This document shows positions 1 through 7,574 of a DNA stretch of 64,000 bases, piece by piece. Position 1 is the stretch's first letter. Every line of letters starts with the position of its first letter. The notes under the pieces were generated by a model. It made no database searches and was not told where the DNA came from. It saw only the letters and a list, made by a program, of their open reading frames with translations. The DNA is from Mesorhizobium sp. GTDB taxonomy: Bacteria > Pseudomonadota > Alphaproteobacteria > Rhizobiales > Rhizobiaceae. Location of the stretch: contig SAJS01000002.1 in assembly GCA_004017535.1 (NCBI GenBank), forward strand, positions 522,460 through 586,459, in the 5' to 3' direction. The position numbers and the translations under genes were made by a program.

Positions 1-102
1 AATCTGAGCGGGGCGCCGTCCTCGGCGGTCATCGCCCGCACCGATCCCAACGAGCAGGAAAGCGTCGTCCTGCTGCCGGAACTGGATGGCCTGGTCGCCT
101 GA
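1..102 (+). CDS. C-terminal end of an unidentified protein (cut by window edge)
   Basis: The window opens inside an open frame read in frame 1 that ends with TGA at 100-102. Only 33 C-terminal residues are visible, ending in LLPELDGLVA, with no cysteine, membrane segment or motif that I recognise. The frame has codon use like that of its neighbours (many G/C third positions). It converges on the small secreted-protein gene that ends at 126. It could be a chance frame, but the absence of other stops and the compact spacing favour a real gene end. Confidence 0.45.
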   Translation, partial: NLSGAPSSAVIARTDPNEQESVVLLPELDGLVA

Positions 103-125
103 GATGGAGGAAAGATCTCTCGCCG

Positions 126-503
126 TCATTTGCACCGGGAGACTTCGCCCATCACATTGCCGTCCTCGTCGGCCACCACCAGCTTCTTCGCATTCTTCGC
201 GCTGCGCTTGATGGTGAACTTGGTCGGCGCCTGTCCCTCTTCGCCTTCCGCCTCGCATTTTGCCGTCACCACCAGCGATCCGTCGGCCTGAGCCTGCTTG
301 TCGCTGAAGGTGCAAGCGCTGGCCGCCGTGATCAATTCCTTGTCGGTGAGGAGCAGCATCTTGTCGGCGGCGACCTCCTGACCGTTTTTGTTGATGCAGC
401 CATATTTGTCGCCATAGGGCTTGCTGAGGTCTATACCCGCCGCCGGCGCCTGGCTGGCAGCCAGTACCGCGGCCGCCGCGATCGCAAGATGAAGCGCCCG
501 CAT
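126..503 (-). CDS. small secreted four-cysteine protein, function unknown
   Basis: This encodes 125 residues starting with a clear Sec signal peptide (MRALHLAIAAAAVLAASQ, cleavage probably after APA near residue 22). The mature part of about 100 residues has four cysteines (in YGCINK, SACTF, AKCEAEG and the C-terminal SRCK), which suggests two disulfides in the periplasm. The ATG lies only 2 nt after the stop of hydA, so the two genes are probably translated together. I do not recognise a family. The position suggests either a role linked to the pyrimidine pathway or simple read-through. Confidence 0.75.
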   Translation of the reverse strand: MRALHLAIAAAAVLAASQAPAAGIDLSKPYGDKYGCINKNGQEVAADKMLLLTDKELITAASACTFSDKQAQADGSLVVTAKCEAEGEEGQAPTKFTIKRSAKNAKKLVVADEDGNVMGEVSRCK

Positions 504-505
504 GG

Positions 506-1957
506 TCAGACCCCGGTGGCCGGAATGCCGGTACGCTCCACCTTGCGTGGCGCGGAAATCTCCTTCCAGGTCGACAGCGCCCGGTTGACCGCGGCGTTCG
601 GCTCACGCGCGACGAACTCGCCATGGCCGGCCTTGGCCTTCACGTCGGCTTCTTCGATCGACAATTCGCCGCGCGAGAAGACGAAGCGCGGCAGCCCGGT
701 CACCGCGAAACCTTCGAAGACATTGTAGTCGATCACCGACTGCTGCTTCTTGGCCGTGATCGTCTTCTTGCGCTTCGGGTCCCACACGATGATGTCGGCG
801 TCGGCGCCTTCGACGATCGCGCCCTTCTTCGGATACATGTTCAGGATCTTGGCGATATTGGTCGAGGTCACCGCGACGAACTCGTTCATCGTCAGCCGCC
901 CCGTGTTGACGCCAGTGGTCCACAGAACCGGCAAGCGGTCCTCGAGCCCTCCGGTGCCGTTCGGGATCTTGGTGAAGTCGCCGATGCCGTTGCGTTTCTG
1001 CTTGGTGGTGAAGGAGCAGTGGTCGGTCGCCACAACCTGCAGCGAGCCGGCCTGCAGACCTGCCCAGAGCGAATCCTGATGCCACTTGCTGCGGAAGGGC
1101 GGGCTCATAACGCGGCGCGCAGCATGGTCCCAGTCCTTGTTGAAATATTCGGTCTCGTCGAGCGTCAGGTGCTGGATCAGCGGCTCACCGAACACGCGCA
1201 TGCCCTTCTGCCGGGCGCGGCGGATCGCCTCGTGGCTCTGCTCGCAGGAGACATGCACGACATAGAGCGGCACGCCGGCCATGTCGGCGATCATGATGGC
1301 GCGGTTTGTCGCCTCGCCTTCCACTTCCGGCGGACGCGAATAAGCGTGCCCCTCGGGGCCGTTGTTGCCGGCGGCCAAAAGTTTTTGCGACAGTGCCGCG
1401 ACCACATCGCCATTCTCGGCATGCACCAGCGGCAGCGCGCCGAGATCGGCGCAGCGCTGGAACGACGCGTACATCTCGTCGTCATCGACCATCAGCGCGC
1501 CCTTGTAGGCCATGAAGTGCTTGAACGAGGTAATGCCTCTGTCGACCACCGTCGCCATCTCGTCGAACACCTGCTTGCCCCACCAGGTGATCGCCATGTG
1601 GAAGGAATAGTCGCACGACGCCTTCGAGGTCTTGTTGTCCCACATCTGCAGCGCTTCCAAAAGCGACTGCTGCGGCGCCGGCAGGCAGAAATCGACCACC
1701 ATTGTCGTGCCGCCGGACAGTGCCGCGCGCGTGCCGGATTCGAAATCGTCGGCCGAATAGGTGCCCATGAAGGGCATCTCGAGATGCGTATGCGGATCGA
1801 TGCCGCCCGGCATGACGTAGCAGCCGGTGGCGTCGAACTCATGGTCGCCATGCAGGTTGGAGCCGATGGCGACGATCTTGCCGTGCTGCATCAGCACGTC
1901 GGCCTTCCACGTGCGGTCGGCCGTCACGATGGTGCCGTTGCGGATGACTTTGGTCAT
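506..1957 (-). CDS. hydA: dihydropyrimidinase (D-hydantoinase family)
   Basis: This 483-residue cyclic amidohydrolase opens 5,6-dihydrouracil or dihydrothymine to the N-carbamoyl-beta-amino acid (EC 3.5.2.2), the second step of reductive pyrimidine breakdown in the cytoplasm. Family landmarks are visible: metal-binding GGIDPHTHLE with H56 and H58, SFKHFMAYKG with the lysine that is carbamylated in the family (K152), HAENGD, VHVSC and the late ATDHCSF motif with the catalytic-site Asp. The frame stays open upstream to 2185, but ATG at 1957 is preceded by AGGGGAAC and begins the typical N-terminus MTKVIRNGTIVTADR. It follows the amidohydrolase gene by 64 nt and is the second gene of that operon. 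Confidence 0.95.
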   Translation of the reverse strand: MTKVIRNGTIVTADRTWKADVLMQHGKIVAIGSNLHGDHEFDATGCYVMPGGIDPHTHLEMPFMGTYSADDFESGTRAALSGGTTMVVDFCLPAPQQSLLEALQMWDNKTSKASCDYSFHMAITWWGKQVFDEMATVVDRGITSFKHFMAYKGALMVDDDEMYASFQRCADLGALPLVHAENGDVVAALSQKLLAAGNNGPEGHAYSRPPEVEGEATNRAIMIADMAGVPLYVVHVSCEQSHEAIRRARQKGMRVFGEPLIQHLTLDETEYFNKDWDHAARRVMSPPFRSKWHQDSLWAGLQAGSLQVVATDHCSFTTKQKRNGIGDFTKIPNGTGGLEDRLPVLWTTGVNTGRLTMNEFVAVTSTNIAKILNMYPKKGAIVEGADADIIVWDPKRKKTITAKKQQSVIDYNVFEGFAVTGLPRFVFSRGELSIEEADVKAKAGHGEFVAREPNAAVNRALSTWKEISAPRKVERTGIPATGV

Positions 1958-2021
1958 ATCTGTTCCCCTGTTCTTTCGCGCTTCTTTGCGAGCGGCGTTG
2001 CGAGGTGATTGGTCTAGCCGG

Positions 2022-3272
2022 TCATTCGACGATTCCCGCAGTCTCCACCACCGCGTGGAACAGCACGTCGGCGCCCGCCGCCGCCCATTCCTTGGAGATT
2101 TCCTCGGCCTCGTTGTGGCTGAGACCGCCCACGCAGGGGCACATGACCATGGTCGCGGGCGCGACCTTGGCCGCCCAGCAGGCATCGTGGCCGGCGCCCG
2201 AGATGATGTTCATGTGGCTGTAGCCCAGCTTTTCGGCGGCGGTGCGCACGCGACCGACCAGCGTCGGGTCGAAGGTTATCGGATCGAAATGGCCGACCGC
2301 CTCGACCGAACATTTGACGCCGAGCGCCTCGCAGATCTTCGGCGCTTCCTTCTCGATGCGGGCGCGCATGCCGTCGAGCTTCGCCTGATCCGGCGAGCGG
2401 ATGTCGACTGTGAAGACGACAGTACCAGGCAGAACGTTGCGCGAATTGGGCGAAAACTTCACCTGTCCGACGCCGCCGACGGCGCCCGGCTGGTTCTCCA
2501 TGGCCACCGTCTGCACCATCTCCAGGATGCGGGCCATGGCGAGGCCGGCATTGACGCGCATGTTCATCGGCGTCGAACCGGTATGCGCCTCCTTGCCGGT
2601 CAGCGTGAATTCCAGCCACCACAGGCCCTGGCAGTGCGTCACCACGCCGATCTGCTTGTTCTGCGCCTCCAGGATCGGTCCCTGCTCGATGTGGTACTCG
2701 AAATAGGCATGCATCTTGCGGGCGCCGACCTTCTCGTCGCCGACCCAGCCGATCCGTTTCAGCTCGTCGCCGAAGGTCAGGCCGTCCAGATCCTTGCGGG
2801 CATAGGCGTAGTCCTGTGTATGCACGCCAGCAAACACGCCGGAGGCAAGCATGGCCGGGGCGAAGCGCGCGCCCTCCTCATTCGTCCAGTTGGTGACGAC
2901 GATCGGATGCTTCGTCTTGATGCCGAGATCGTTGAGCGAACGCACAACCTCGAGGCCCGAGAGCACGCCGAGCACACCGTCATATTTGCCGCCGGTGGGC
3001 TGGGTATCGAGGTGGGAGCCGACATAGACCGGCAGCGCGTCCGGATCGGTGCCGGCGCGCGTCATGAACATGGTGCCCATCTGGTCGACACCCATCGAGA
3101 GCCCGGCCGCATCGCACCAGGACTTGAAAAGCGCGCGGCCCTCCTTGTCGGAATCGGTGAGCGTCTGGCGATTGTTGCCGCCGGCGATGCCGGGGCCGAT
3201 CTTCGCCATCTCCATCAGGGAGTCCCACAAACGGTCTGAATTGATTCGCAGATTTTCGCCGGGTGCGGCCAT
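2022..3272 (-). CDS. M20-family N-carbamoyl-beta-alanine amidohydrolase (beta-ureidopropionase type)
   Basis: This 416-residue zinc-dependent hydrolase of the AmaB/HyuC/allantoate amidohydrolase group hydrolyses an N-carbamoyl amino acid to the amino acid, CO2 and ammonia. Context points to N-carbamoyl-beta-alanine (EC 3.5.1.6). Metal and dimerisation motifs are present: GSHLDTQPTGGKYDG (His/Asp ligands), TNEEGARF (Glu pair), EYHIEQGPILE, GKEAHTGSTPM in the lid domain, and GAGHDACW with a later LSHNEAE histidine. ATG at 3272 is preceded by GGGAAC. It is the first gene of the leftward operon with hydA and is divergent from a RutR-like regulator, with two operator-like palindromes between them. 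Allantoate or L-carbamoyl amino acids are alternative substrates in this family. Confidence 0.93.
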   Translation of the reverse strand: MAAPGENLRINSDRLWDSLMEMAKIGPGIAGGNNRQTLTDSDKEGRALFKSWCDAAGLSMGVDQMGTMFMTRAGTDPDALPVYVGSHLDTQPTGGKYDGVLGVLSGLEVVRSLNDLGIKTKHPIVVTNWTNEEGARFAPAMLASGVFAGVHTQDYAYARKDLDGLTFGDELKRIGWVGDEKVGARKMHAYFEYHIEQGPILEAQNKQIGVVTHCQGLWWLEFTLTGKEAHTGSTPMNMRVNAGLAMARILEMVQTVAMENQPGAVGGVGQVKFSPNSRNVLPGTVVFTVDIRSPDQAKLDGMRARIEKEAPKICEALGVKCSVEAVGHFDPITFDPTLVGRVRTAAEKLGYSHMNIISGAGHDACWAAKVAPATMVMCPCVGGLSHNEAEEISKEWAAAGADVLFHAVVETAGIVE

Positions 3273-3325
3273 TTGCGGTTCCCATTTTCACCAGGGGTCT
3301 TGTCGCCCCTTGAGTGGTTTGCATC

Positions 3326-3341
3326 CTGACCGTATGGTCAG
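3326..3341. promoter_or_regulatory. RutR-like operator 1
   Basis: The sequence CTGACCGTATGGTCAG has perfect 6-nt inverted arms and matches the known RutR consensus TTGACCANNTGGTCAA at most positions. It lies between the divergent amidohydrolase (start 3272) and TetR gene (start 3394), 33 nt centre to centre from a second copy. Confidence 0.72.
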
Positions 3342-3358
3342 CTTTCAGACTACACAAG

Positions 3359-3374
3359 CTGACCAAGCGGTCAA
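3359..3374. promoter_or_regulatory. RutR-like operator 2
   Basis: CTGACCAAGCGGTCAA has arms TGACC/GGTCA with four central bases, the geometry of the RutR box. It ends 19 nt before the ATG of the TetR-family gene, so binding here should repress that gene. It lies about three helical turns from operator 1. Confidence 0.72.
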
Positions 3375-3393
3375 CGAGAATCTTGGGGGAGAC

Positions 3394-4032
3394 ATGACCG
3401 AATCCACCCGTCCGATGCGGCGCCAGGACATAAGGCGGGAGAATGAAAAGGCCATTCTGCTCGCCGCCGAAAAGGTGTTTGCGGAGGCCGGATTCGGCGG
3501 CGCCACGATGCAGCTGATCGCCGATCTGGCGGGGCTGCCAAAGGCAAATCTCCACTATTACTTCGCCACAAAGGAAGAACTTTACCGGTCCGTCGTCCAG
3601 AACATCTTCGAGATCTGGCTGCAGGCCGCCAATTGCTTCGATGTCGCGCGCGGGCCGATAGACGGCATCAGCGCCTATATCGACGCCAAGATGGAAATAT
3701 CGCGCCGCCATCCGGATGGCTCGAAGGTCTGGGCCTCGGAAGTGATGCACGGCGCGCCGGTGCTGCAGGACTATATGGAATCGACCCTGCGCGAATGGAC
3801 CGACGGCCGCGTCGCGATCATCAAGCGCTGGATCGAAGAGGGCAAGATGGACCCGGTGGATCCACGCCATCTCCTCTACATGCTCTGGGCCACGACCCAG
3901 CATTACGCCGATTTCGGCCACCAGATCGAGACGCTGAACGGCGGCAAGCCGCTCTCCGACCGGCAATGGCGGGAAGCCAAGGAAAACATCAAGCGGGTGA
4001 TCCTGACCGGCATCGGCGCGCAGCCCGCCTGA
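3394..4032 (+). CDS. TetR-family regulator, RutR-like (paralogue 1)
   Basis: This 212-residue repressor has an N-terminal TetR helix-turn-helix (about residues 14-60; ATMQLIADLAGLPKANLHYY) and a C-terminal half like that of RutR, with the conserved LWATTQHYADFGHQ stretch. RutR senses uracil and controls pyrimidine degradation, which fits the neighbouring amidohydrolase-hydA operon that is transcribed away from it. The start at 3394 is chosen because it follows TTGGGGGAGAC and leaves a normal TetR N-terminus; the frame is open further upstream through the operator region. A second, closer RutR homologue lies at 5694-6323, so the two may divide or share the regulon. Confidence 0.9.
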   Translation: MTESTRPMRRQDIRRENEKAILLAAEKVFAEAGFGGATMQLIADLAGLPKANLHYYFATKEELYRSVVQNIFEIWLQAANCFDVARGPIDGISAYIDAKMEISRRHPDGSKVWASEVMHGAPVLQDYMESTLREWTDGRVAIIKRWIEEGKMDPVDPRHLLYMLWATTQHYADFGHQIETLNGGKPLSDRQWREAKENIKRVILTGIGAQPA

Positions 4033-4045
4033 ATTGCGCGACCAT

Positions 4046-4073
4046 CGAGGTCGGCACTTCTTAGCCGACCTCG
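4046..4073. terminator. hairpin between convergent genes
   Basis: A perfect 10-bp stem (CGAGGTCGGC / GCCGACCTCG) with an 8-nt loop starts 14 nt after the regulator's stop and lies between convergent genes. There is no T-tract on either side, so termination is probable from the position but not certain. An imperfect second hairpin follows at about 4088-4118. Confidence 0.5.
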
Positions 4074-4129
4074 CCCAGCCGCTTCACGGACACCCTCCCC
4101 TCGACGGGAAGGAGGTCCGTCCCTGCTTG

Positions 4130-5458
4130 TCAGTCGATCGACCTCAGCACATCGCGGACATGGTCGATCAGCTCGTTGATCTGGCCCTTGGTGATGATCA
4201 GCGGCGGCGACAGCGCGATGATGTCACCGGTGGTGCGGATCAGCGCGCCGCGCTCGAAAGCCTTGACGAAGGCCGAGAACGCCCGCTTGGTCGGGCTGCC
4301 GGCGATCGGCGCCAGCTCGATCGCGCCGATCAGGCCGATGTTGCGGATGTCGATGACATGCGGTTCGCCCTTCAGCGAATGCAGCGCGTCCTCCCAGTAA
4401 GGCGCCAGTTCCTCGCCGCGGGTCAAAAGACCCTCTTCCTTGTAGGTGTCCAGCGTGCCGAGCGCCGCGGCGCAGGCGATCGGATTGCCCGAATAGGTGT
4501 AGCCGTGGAAGAACTCGATCATGTGTTCCGGGCCGGTCATGAAGGCGTCGTGGATCTCCTTCTTGACGAACACCGCGCCCATCGGGATGACGCCGTTGGA
4601 AACACCCTTGGCGGTGGTCATGATATCCGGCGTGACGCCGAAATAGTCCGCCGCGAACGGCGCGCCGAGGCGGCCGAAGCCGGTGATCACTTCATCGAAA
4701 ATCAACACTATGCCGTGCTTCGTGCAGATTTCCCGAAGCTTCTGCAGATAGCCCTTCGGCGGCAGGATGACGCCGGTGGAGCCGGCGACCGGCTCGACGA
4801 TGACGGCCGCGATGGTCGAAGCGTCATGCAGCGCGATCAGCCGCTCGAGATCGTTCGCTAATTCCGCGCCATGCTCCGGCACGCCCTTCGAGAAGGCGTT
4901 CTTCTCCGGCAGGTGCGTGTGCGGCAGATGGTCGACGCCGCCGAGCAGCGTGCCGAACATCTTGCGGTTCGAGACGATGCCGCCGACCGAGATGCCGCCG
5001 AAATTGACGCCGTGATAGCCGCGCTCGCGGCCGATCAGACGGGTGCGCGAGCCCTCGCCCCTGACACGGTGATAGGCGATCGCCATCTTCAGCGCGGTCT
5101 CCACCGATTCCGAACCCGAATTGGTGAAGAAGACATGGTCCATGCCCTTCGGCGCGATATCGACCAGCCGGTTCGCCAGCTCGAAGACAATGGGATGGCC
5201 CATCTGGAAAGCCGGCGCATAGTCGAGCTCGGCCGCCTGATGCTGGATCGCCTCGGTGATCTTCGGCCGGCAATGGCCGGCGTTCACGCACCACAGGCCC
5301 GCGGTGCCGTCGAGCACCTTGCGGCCGTCGCTGGTGGTGTAGTGCATGTCCTTGGCGGACACGAACATGCGCGGCGCCTGCTTGAACTGACGGTTTGCCG
5401 TGAACGGCATCCAGAATGCGCTGAGATCGTTCGGCGTGACTTTCAGCCGGTTGGACAT
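4130..5458 (-). CDS. beta-alanine / omega-amino acid:pyruvate aminotransferase (class III)
   Basis: This 442-residue PLP enzyme of the class III aminotransferases transfers the amino group of an omega-amino acid to pyruvate. The closest functional type is beta-alanine:pyruvate transaminase (EC 2.6.1.18), which would convert the beta-alanine made by the pyrimidine pathway to malonate semialdehyde. Seen motifs are the N-terminal FWMPFTANRQFK block, FTNSGSESVETALKMA for cofactor phosphate, RGYHG, IFDEVITGFGR with the PLP-binding Asp, and TTAKGVSNG with the Schiff-base lysine. ATG at 5458 follows a GGGGAAGTC sequence. The upstream region holds RutR-like palindromes and is shared with the divergent rutR gene. 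Other omega-amines remain possible substrates. Confidence 0.9.
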   Translation of the reverse strand: MSNRLKVTPNDLSAFWMPFTANRQFKQAPRMFVSAKDMHYTTSDGRKVLDGTAGLWCVNAGHCRPKITEAIQHQAAELDYAPAFQMGHPIVFELANRLVDIAPKGMDHVFFTNSGSESVETALKMAIAYHRVRGEGSRTRLIGRERGYHGVNFGGISVGGIVSNRKMFGTLLGGVDHLPHTHLPEKNAFSKGVPEHGAELANDLERLIALHDASTIAAVIVEPVAGSTGVILPPKGYLQKLREICTKHGIVLIFDEVITGFGRLGAPFAADYFGVTPDIMTTAKGVSNGVIPMGAVFVKKEIHDAFMTGPEHMIEFFHGYTYSGNPIACAAALGTLDTYKEEGLLTRGEELAPYWEDALHSLKGEPHVIDIRNIGLIGAIELAPIAGSPTKRAFSAFVKAFERGALIRTTGDIIALSPPLIITKGQINELIDHVRDVLRSID

Positions 5459-5536
5459 GACCAGGACTTCCCCTTGTAACCTGTTTCGGTGCGGCCAACG
5501 CTTGGTCTTTGCTGCGTTTTCATGCTACGCAAATTT

Positions 5537-5552
5537 TTGACCGGTTGGACAA
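5537..5552. promoter_or_regulatory. RutR-like site upstream of the aminotransferase
   Basis: TTGACCGGTTGGACAA differs from a perfect TTGACC/GGTCAA palindrome by one base (GGACAA) and keeps the four-base centre. It lies 78 nt upstream of the aminotransferase start, in the 235-nt region shared with the divergent rutR gene. Confidence 0.58.
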
Positions 5553-5648
5553 ACGTTAGCGCCGCCTTGCGGCGGTCAAAGGACTACTAGCGGAAATGCC
5601 GCATAAAAAGCGCGCTCCACAGCCCAAGGAAAAACTGGTCCAGAGAAT

Positions 5649-5664
5649 TGGTCCAGATGGTCGG
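5649..5664. promoter_or_regulatory. weak RutR-like site just upstream of rutR
   Basis: TGGTCCAGATGGTCGG has one good half (TGGTC after CCANN) and a degenerate other half. It lies 29 nt before the preferred rutR start and could serve autoregulation. The motif TTGGTCCAGA overlaps a direct repeat with TGGTCCAGAG at 5636 onward. Confidence 0.38.
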
Positions 5665-5693
5665 CGCGGCGACCTGCAAGGATGACGGACACG

Positions 5694-6323
5694 ATGGAAG
5701 GCTCCGCTCCCCGCCGCACCCGCATCCAGCAGGAAAAGCGCGAGCTCATCCTCGAAGCGGCGCTCGAAGTCTTCTCTGCCAACGGGTTTCGCGGTTCGAC
5801 CATCGACCAGATCGCTGAAGCCGCCGGAATGTCGAAGCCGAACCTTCTCTATTACTTCCGCCGCAAGGAAGACATTCACGAGACATTGATGCAGCGCCTG
5901 CTCGACACCTGGCTCGCGCCCCTGCGCGAGCTGGACGACGTCGGCGACCCGCTGACGGAACTCAGGAGCTATATCCGCAGGAAGCTGGAGATGGCACGCG
6001 ACTTCCCGCGTGAAAGCCGGCTCTTCGCCAACGAGATCCTGCAGGGTGCGCCACGCATCAAGCCGATGCTGGAGGGCGAGTTGAAGACGCTGGTCGACGA
6101 GAAAGCCGCCGTCATCAAGGGCTGGATGCGCGCCGGCAAAATCGCCCGCACCGATCCCTGGCACCTGATCTTCTCGATCTGGGCGACGACGCAGCATTAT
6201 GCCGATTTCGATGTCCAGGTCCGCGCCGTGCTCGGCGCCGACCGCGGCGGCGACGGCCGCTTCGAGGACGCGGCGCGGTTTCTGGAGCAGTTGTTCCTGG
6301 ATGGGCTGAAGCCGAAGGGATAG
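5694..6323 (+). CDS. rutR: RutR, TetR-family pyrimidine-utilisation regulator (paralogue 2)
   Basis: This 209-residue regulator resembles E. coli RutR over its whole length: helix-turn-helix STIDQIAEAAGMSKPNLLYY, then WLAPLREL, YIRRKLEMARDFPRESRLF, LVDEKAAVIKGWM and IWATTQHYADF. RutR binds uracil and releases its operators. An ATG at 5682 is in frame but has AAGG directly against it. The ATG at 5694 has AAGGA at a spacing of 11 nt, so 5694 is preferred; the difference is four residues. The gene is divergent from the aminotransferase. It is closer to RutR than the paralogue at 3394. Confidence 0.92.
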   Translation: MEGSAPRRTRIQQEKRELILEAALEVFSANGFRGSTIDQIAEAAGMSKPNLLYYFRRKEDIHETLMQRLLDTWLAPLRELDDVGDPLTELRSYIRRKLEMARDFPRESRLFANEILQGAPRIKPMLEGELKTLVDEKAAVIKGWMRAGKIARTDPWHLIFSIWATTQHYADFDVQVRAVLGADRGGDGRFEDAARFLEQLFLDGLKPKG

Positions 6324-6401
6324 CGCATCGTCATAACGACCCGACGGACTGCAATAGCTTACGACCGTTTGGCCATCACTGCCCTTGGACATTGGCCGAA
6401 G

Positions 6402-6582
6402 CCTCTCAGCTTCGTCATCCACGGGCGGAGCAAGGAGCGTAGCGACGCAGCGCAGACCCGAGGATCCATTCCGTGACTTAAACGCGCCGCTACGGTAATC
6501 CGCGGCACCCCACGACTGAGGTAACGGAATGGATCCTCGGGTCTGCGCGCCCGCTTCGCCCGTGGATGACGAAGTTGAGAGG
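6402..6582. repeat. nested inverted-repeat element, 181 bp
   Basis: Outer arms of 26 nt (6402-6427 and 6557-6582) pair with one mismatch, and inner arms of 25 nt (6450-6474 and 6524-6548, containing GAGGATCCATTCCGT and its complement) pair perfectly. The loop is about 49 nt. The element fills the space between the convergent rutR and HTH genes and has the look of a dispersed rhizobial intergenic repeat. It could also act as a bidirectional terminator. Confidence 0.85.
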
Positions 6583-6597
6583 CCGCTGCCAACACCC

Positions 6598-7470
6598 TCA
6601 GGCGCTGCGCCGTTCGGTTGGAAGGTCGTCGAGCAGCTTCCGCAGCTTTGCAACCGAATTCTGCTCCGCCAGCGGCGTGTAGACGATCAATCTCATATCA
6701 GAACCATCGTCAATCGACAGGCTCATATGCTCGAACGTCATCGCGCCGGCGATCGGATGGCGCAGGTGCTTCAAGCCGGAAAGCCTGTGCACGACATCGC
6801 GCTGCGGCCACCACTCGCGGAACTCGGGGCTCGAGCGCATCATCAGCGCGATCAGCCGCTCGAAATCCGGATCGCCGGTGTATTTCGCGCTCTCGGCACG
6901 GAAGGCGGCAAGGGTTGCGCGCGCCAGTTGCTCCCAGTCCACCAAAAGGTGCCGCCGGTGCGGATCGGTAAAGACGCCGTGGAGGATGTTGCGGGCATCG
7001 CCATCCAGCTGGCCGTAATCGCCGAAGATGGCGACCGCTGCGTCATTCCAGGCCAGCACGTCCCAGCGCGGGCCGACGACATAGGCGGGCTGCAGCACCA
7101 AGCTCTGCAGCATGTGCAGCAAGGGGCCTTCGACCTTGCCCTGAACGATGCGCCGCCGCTCCGGCTGCTGGCGGCCGGCGAGCGTGAACAGATGCCGCTG
7201 CTCGGCGCCGTCGAGCCTAAGTGCCTGGCAAAGCGCCGACAGCACCTCGACCGAGGGCCGCACGTCCCTGCCCTGCTCCAGCCAGGTGTACCAGGTCGTG
7301 CCGACGCCGGCGATCATCGCCACTTCCTCGCGCCTTAAGCCCGGCGTGCGCCGCCGCGCGCCGCTAGCGATGCCGGCGGCATCAGGTGAGAGCCGCTCCC
7401 GCCGCGAACGCAGGAAGGCGCCAAGCTCGCGCCGGCGGTGATCTTCGGGGGAATGAGCGATGGCATCCAT
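6598..7470 (-). CDS. helix-turn-helix regulator, MmyB-like (XRE family)
   Basis: The 290-residue protein has an XRE-type helix-turn-helix near residues 12-75 (LGAFLRSRRERLSPD, TPGLRREEVAMIAGVGTTWYTWLEQGRD) and a C-terminal MmyB-like ligand-binding domain (AYVVGPRWDVLAWNDAAVAIF, DPDFERLIALM, HPIAGAMTFEH). Such regulators usually sit beside and control a divergent short-chain dehydrogenase, exactly the arrangement here. The frame is open to 7539, but ATG at 7470 starts the normal N-terminus. No Shine-Dalgarno sequence precedes it, while a TATAAT box lies 8-13 nt upstream, so a leaderless transcript is possible. Confidence 0.85.
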   Translation of the reverse strand: MDAIAHSPEDHRRRELGAFLRSRRERLSPDAAGIASGARRRTPGLRREEVAMIAGVGTTWYTWLEQGRDVRPSVEVLSALCQALRLDGAEQRHLFTLAGRQQPERRRIVQGKVEGPLLHMLQSLVLQPAYVVGPRWDVLAWNDAAVAIFGDYGQLDGDARNILHGVFTDPHRRHLLVDWEQLARATLAAFRAESAKYTGDPDFERLIALMMRSSPEFREWWPQRDVVHRLSGLKHLRHPIAGAMTFEHMSLSIDDGSDMRLIVYTPLAEQNSVAKLRKLLDDLPTERRSA

Positions 7471-7477
7471 GCGAGCT

Positions 7478-7483
7478 ATTATA
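7478..7483 (-). promoter_or_regulatory. possible -10 box directly upstream of HTH gene
   Basis: On the minus strand the sequence reads TATAAT, ending 7 nt before the ATG at 7470. A start of transcription about 7 nt further on would coincide with the start codon. No convincing -35 box was identified. Confidence 0.35.
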
Positions 7484-7574
7484 GCAGTACTGATACCAGG
7501 ATAAAGTTTGAACTGTTTGGGACGCGAGCGGTGTCCCATCTTGTCGTTCAGAGCAGCGCAAGGAGGCTCTGGAC

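Noticed and set aside
5493-5509. GGCCAACGCTTGGTC as a RutR site
   Set aside because: The spacing between CC and GG is seven bases instead of four, so it does not fit the RutR geometry.
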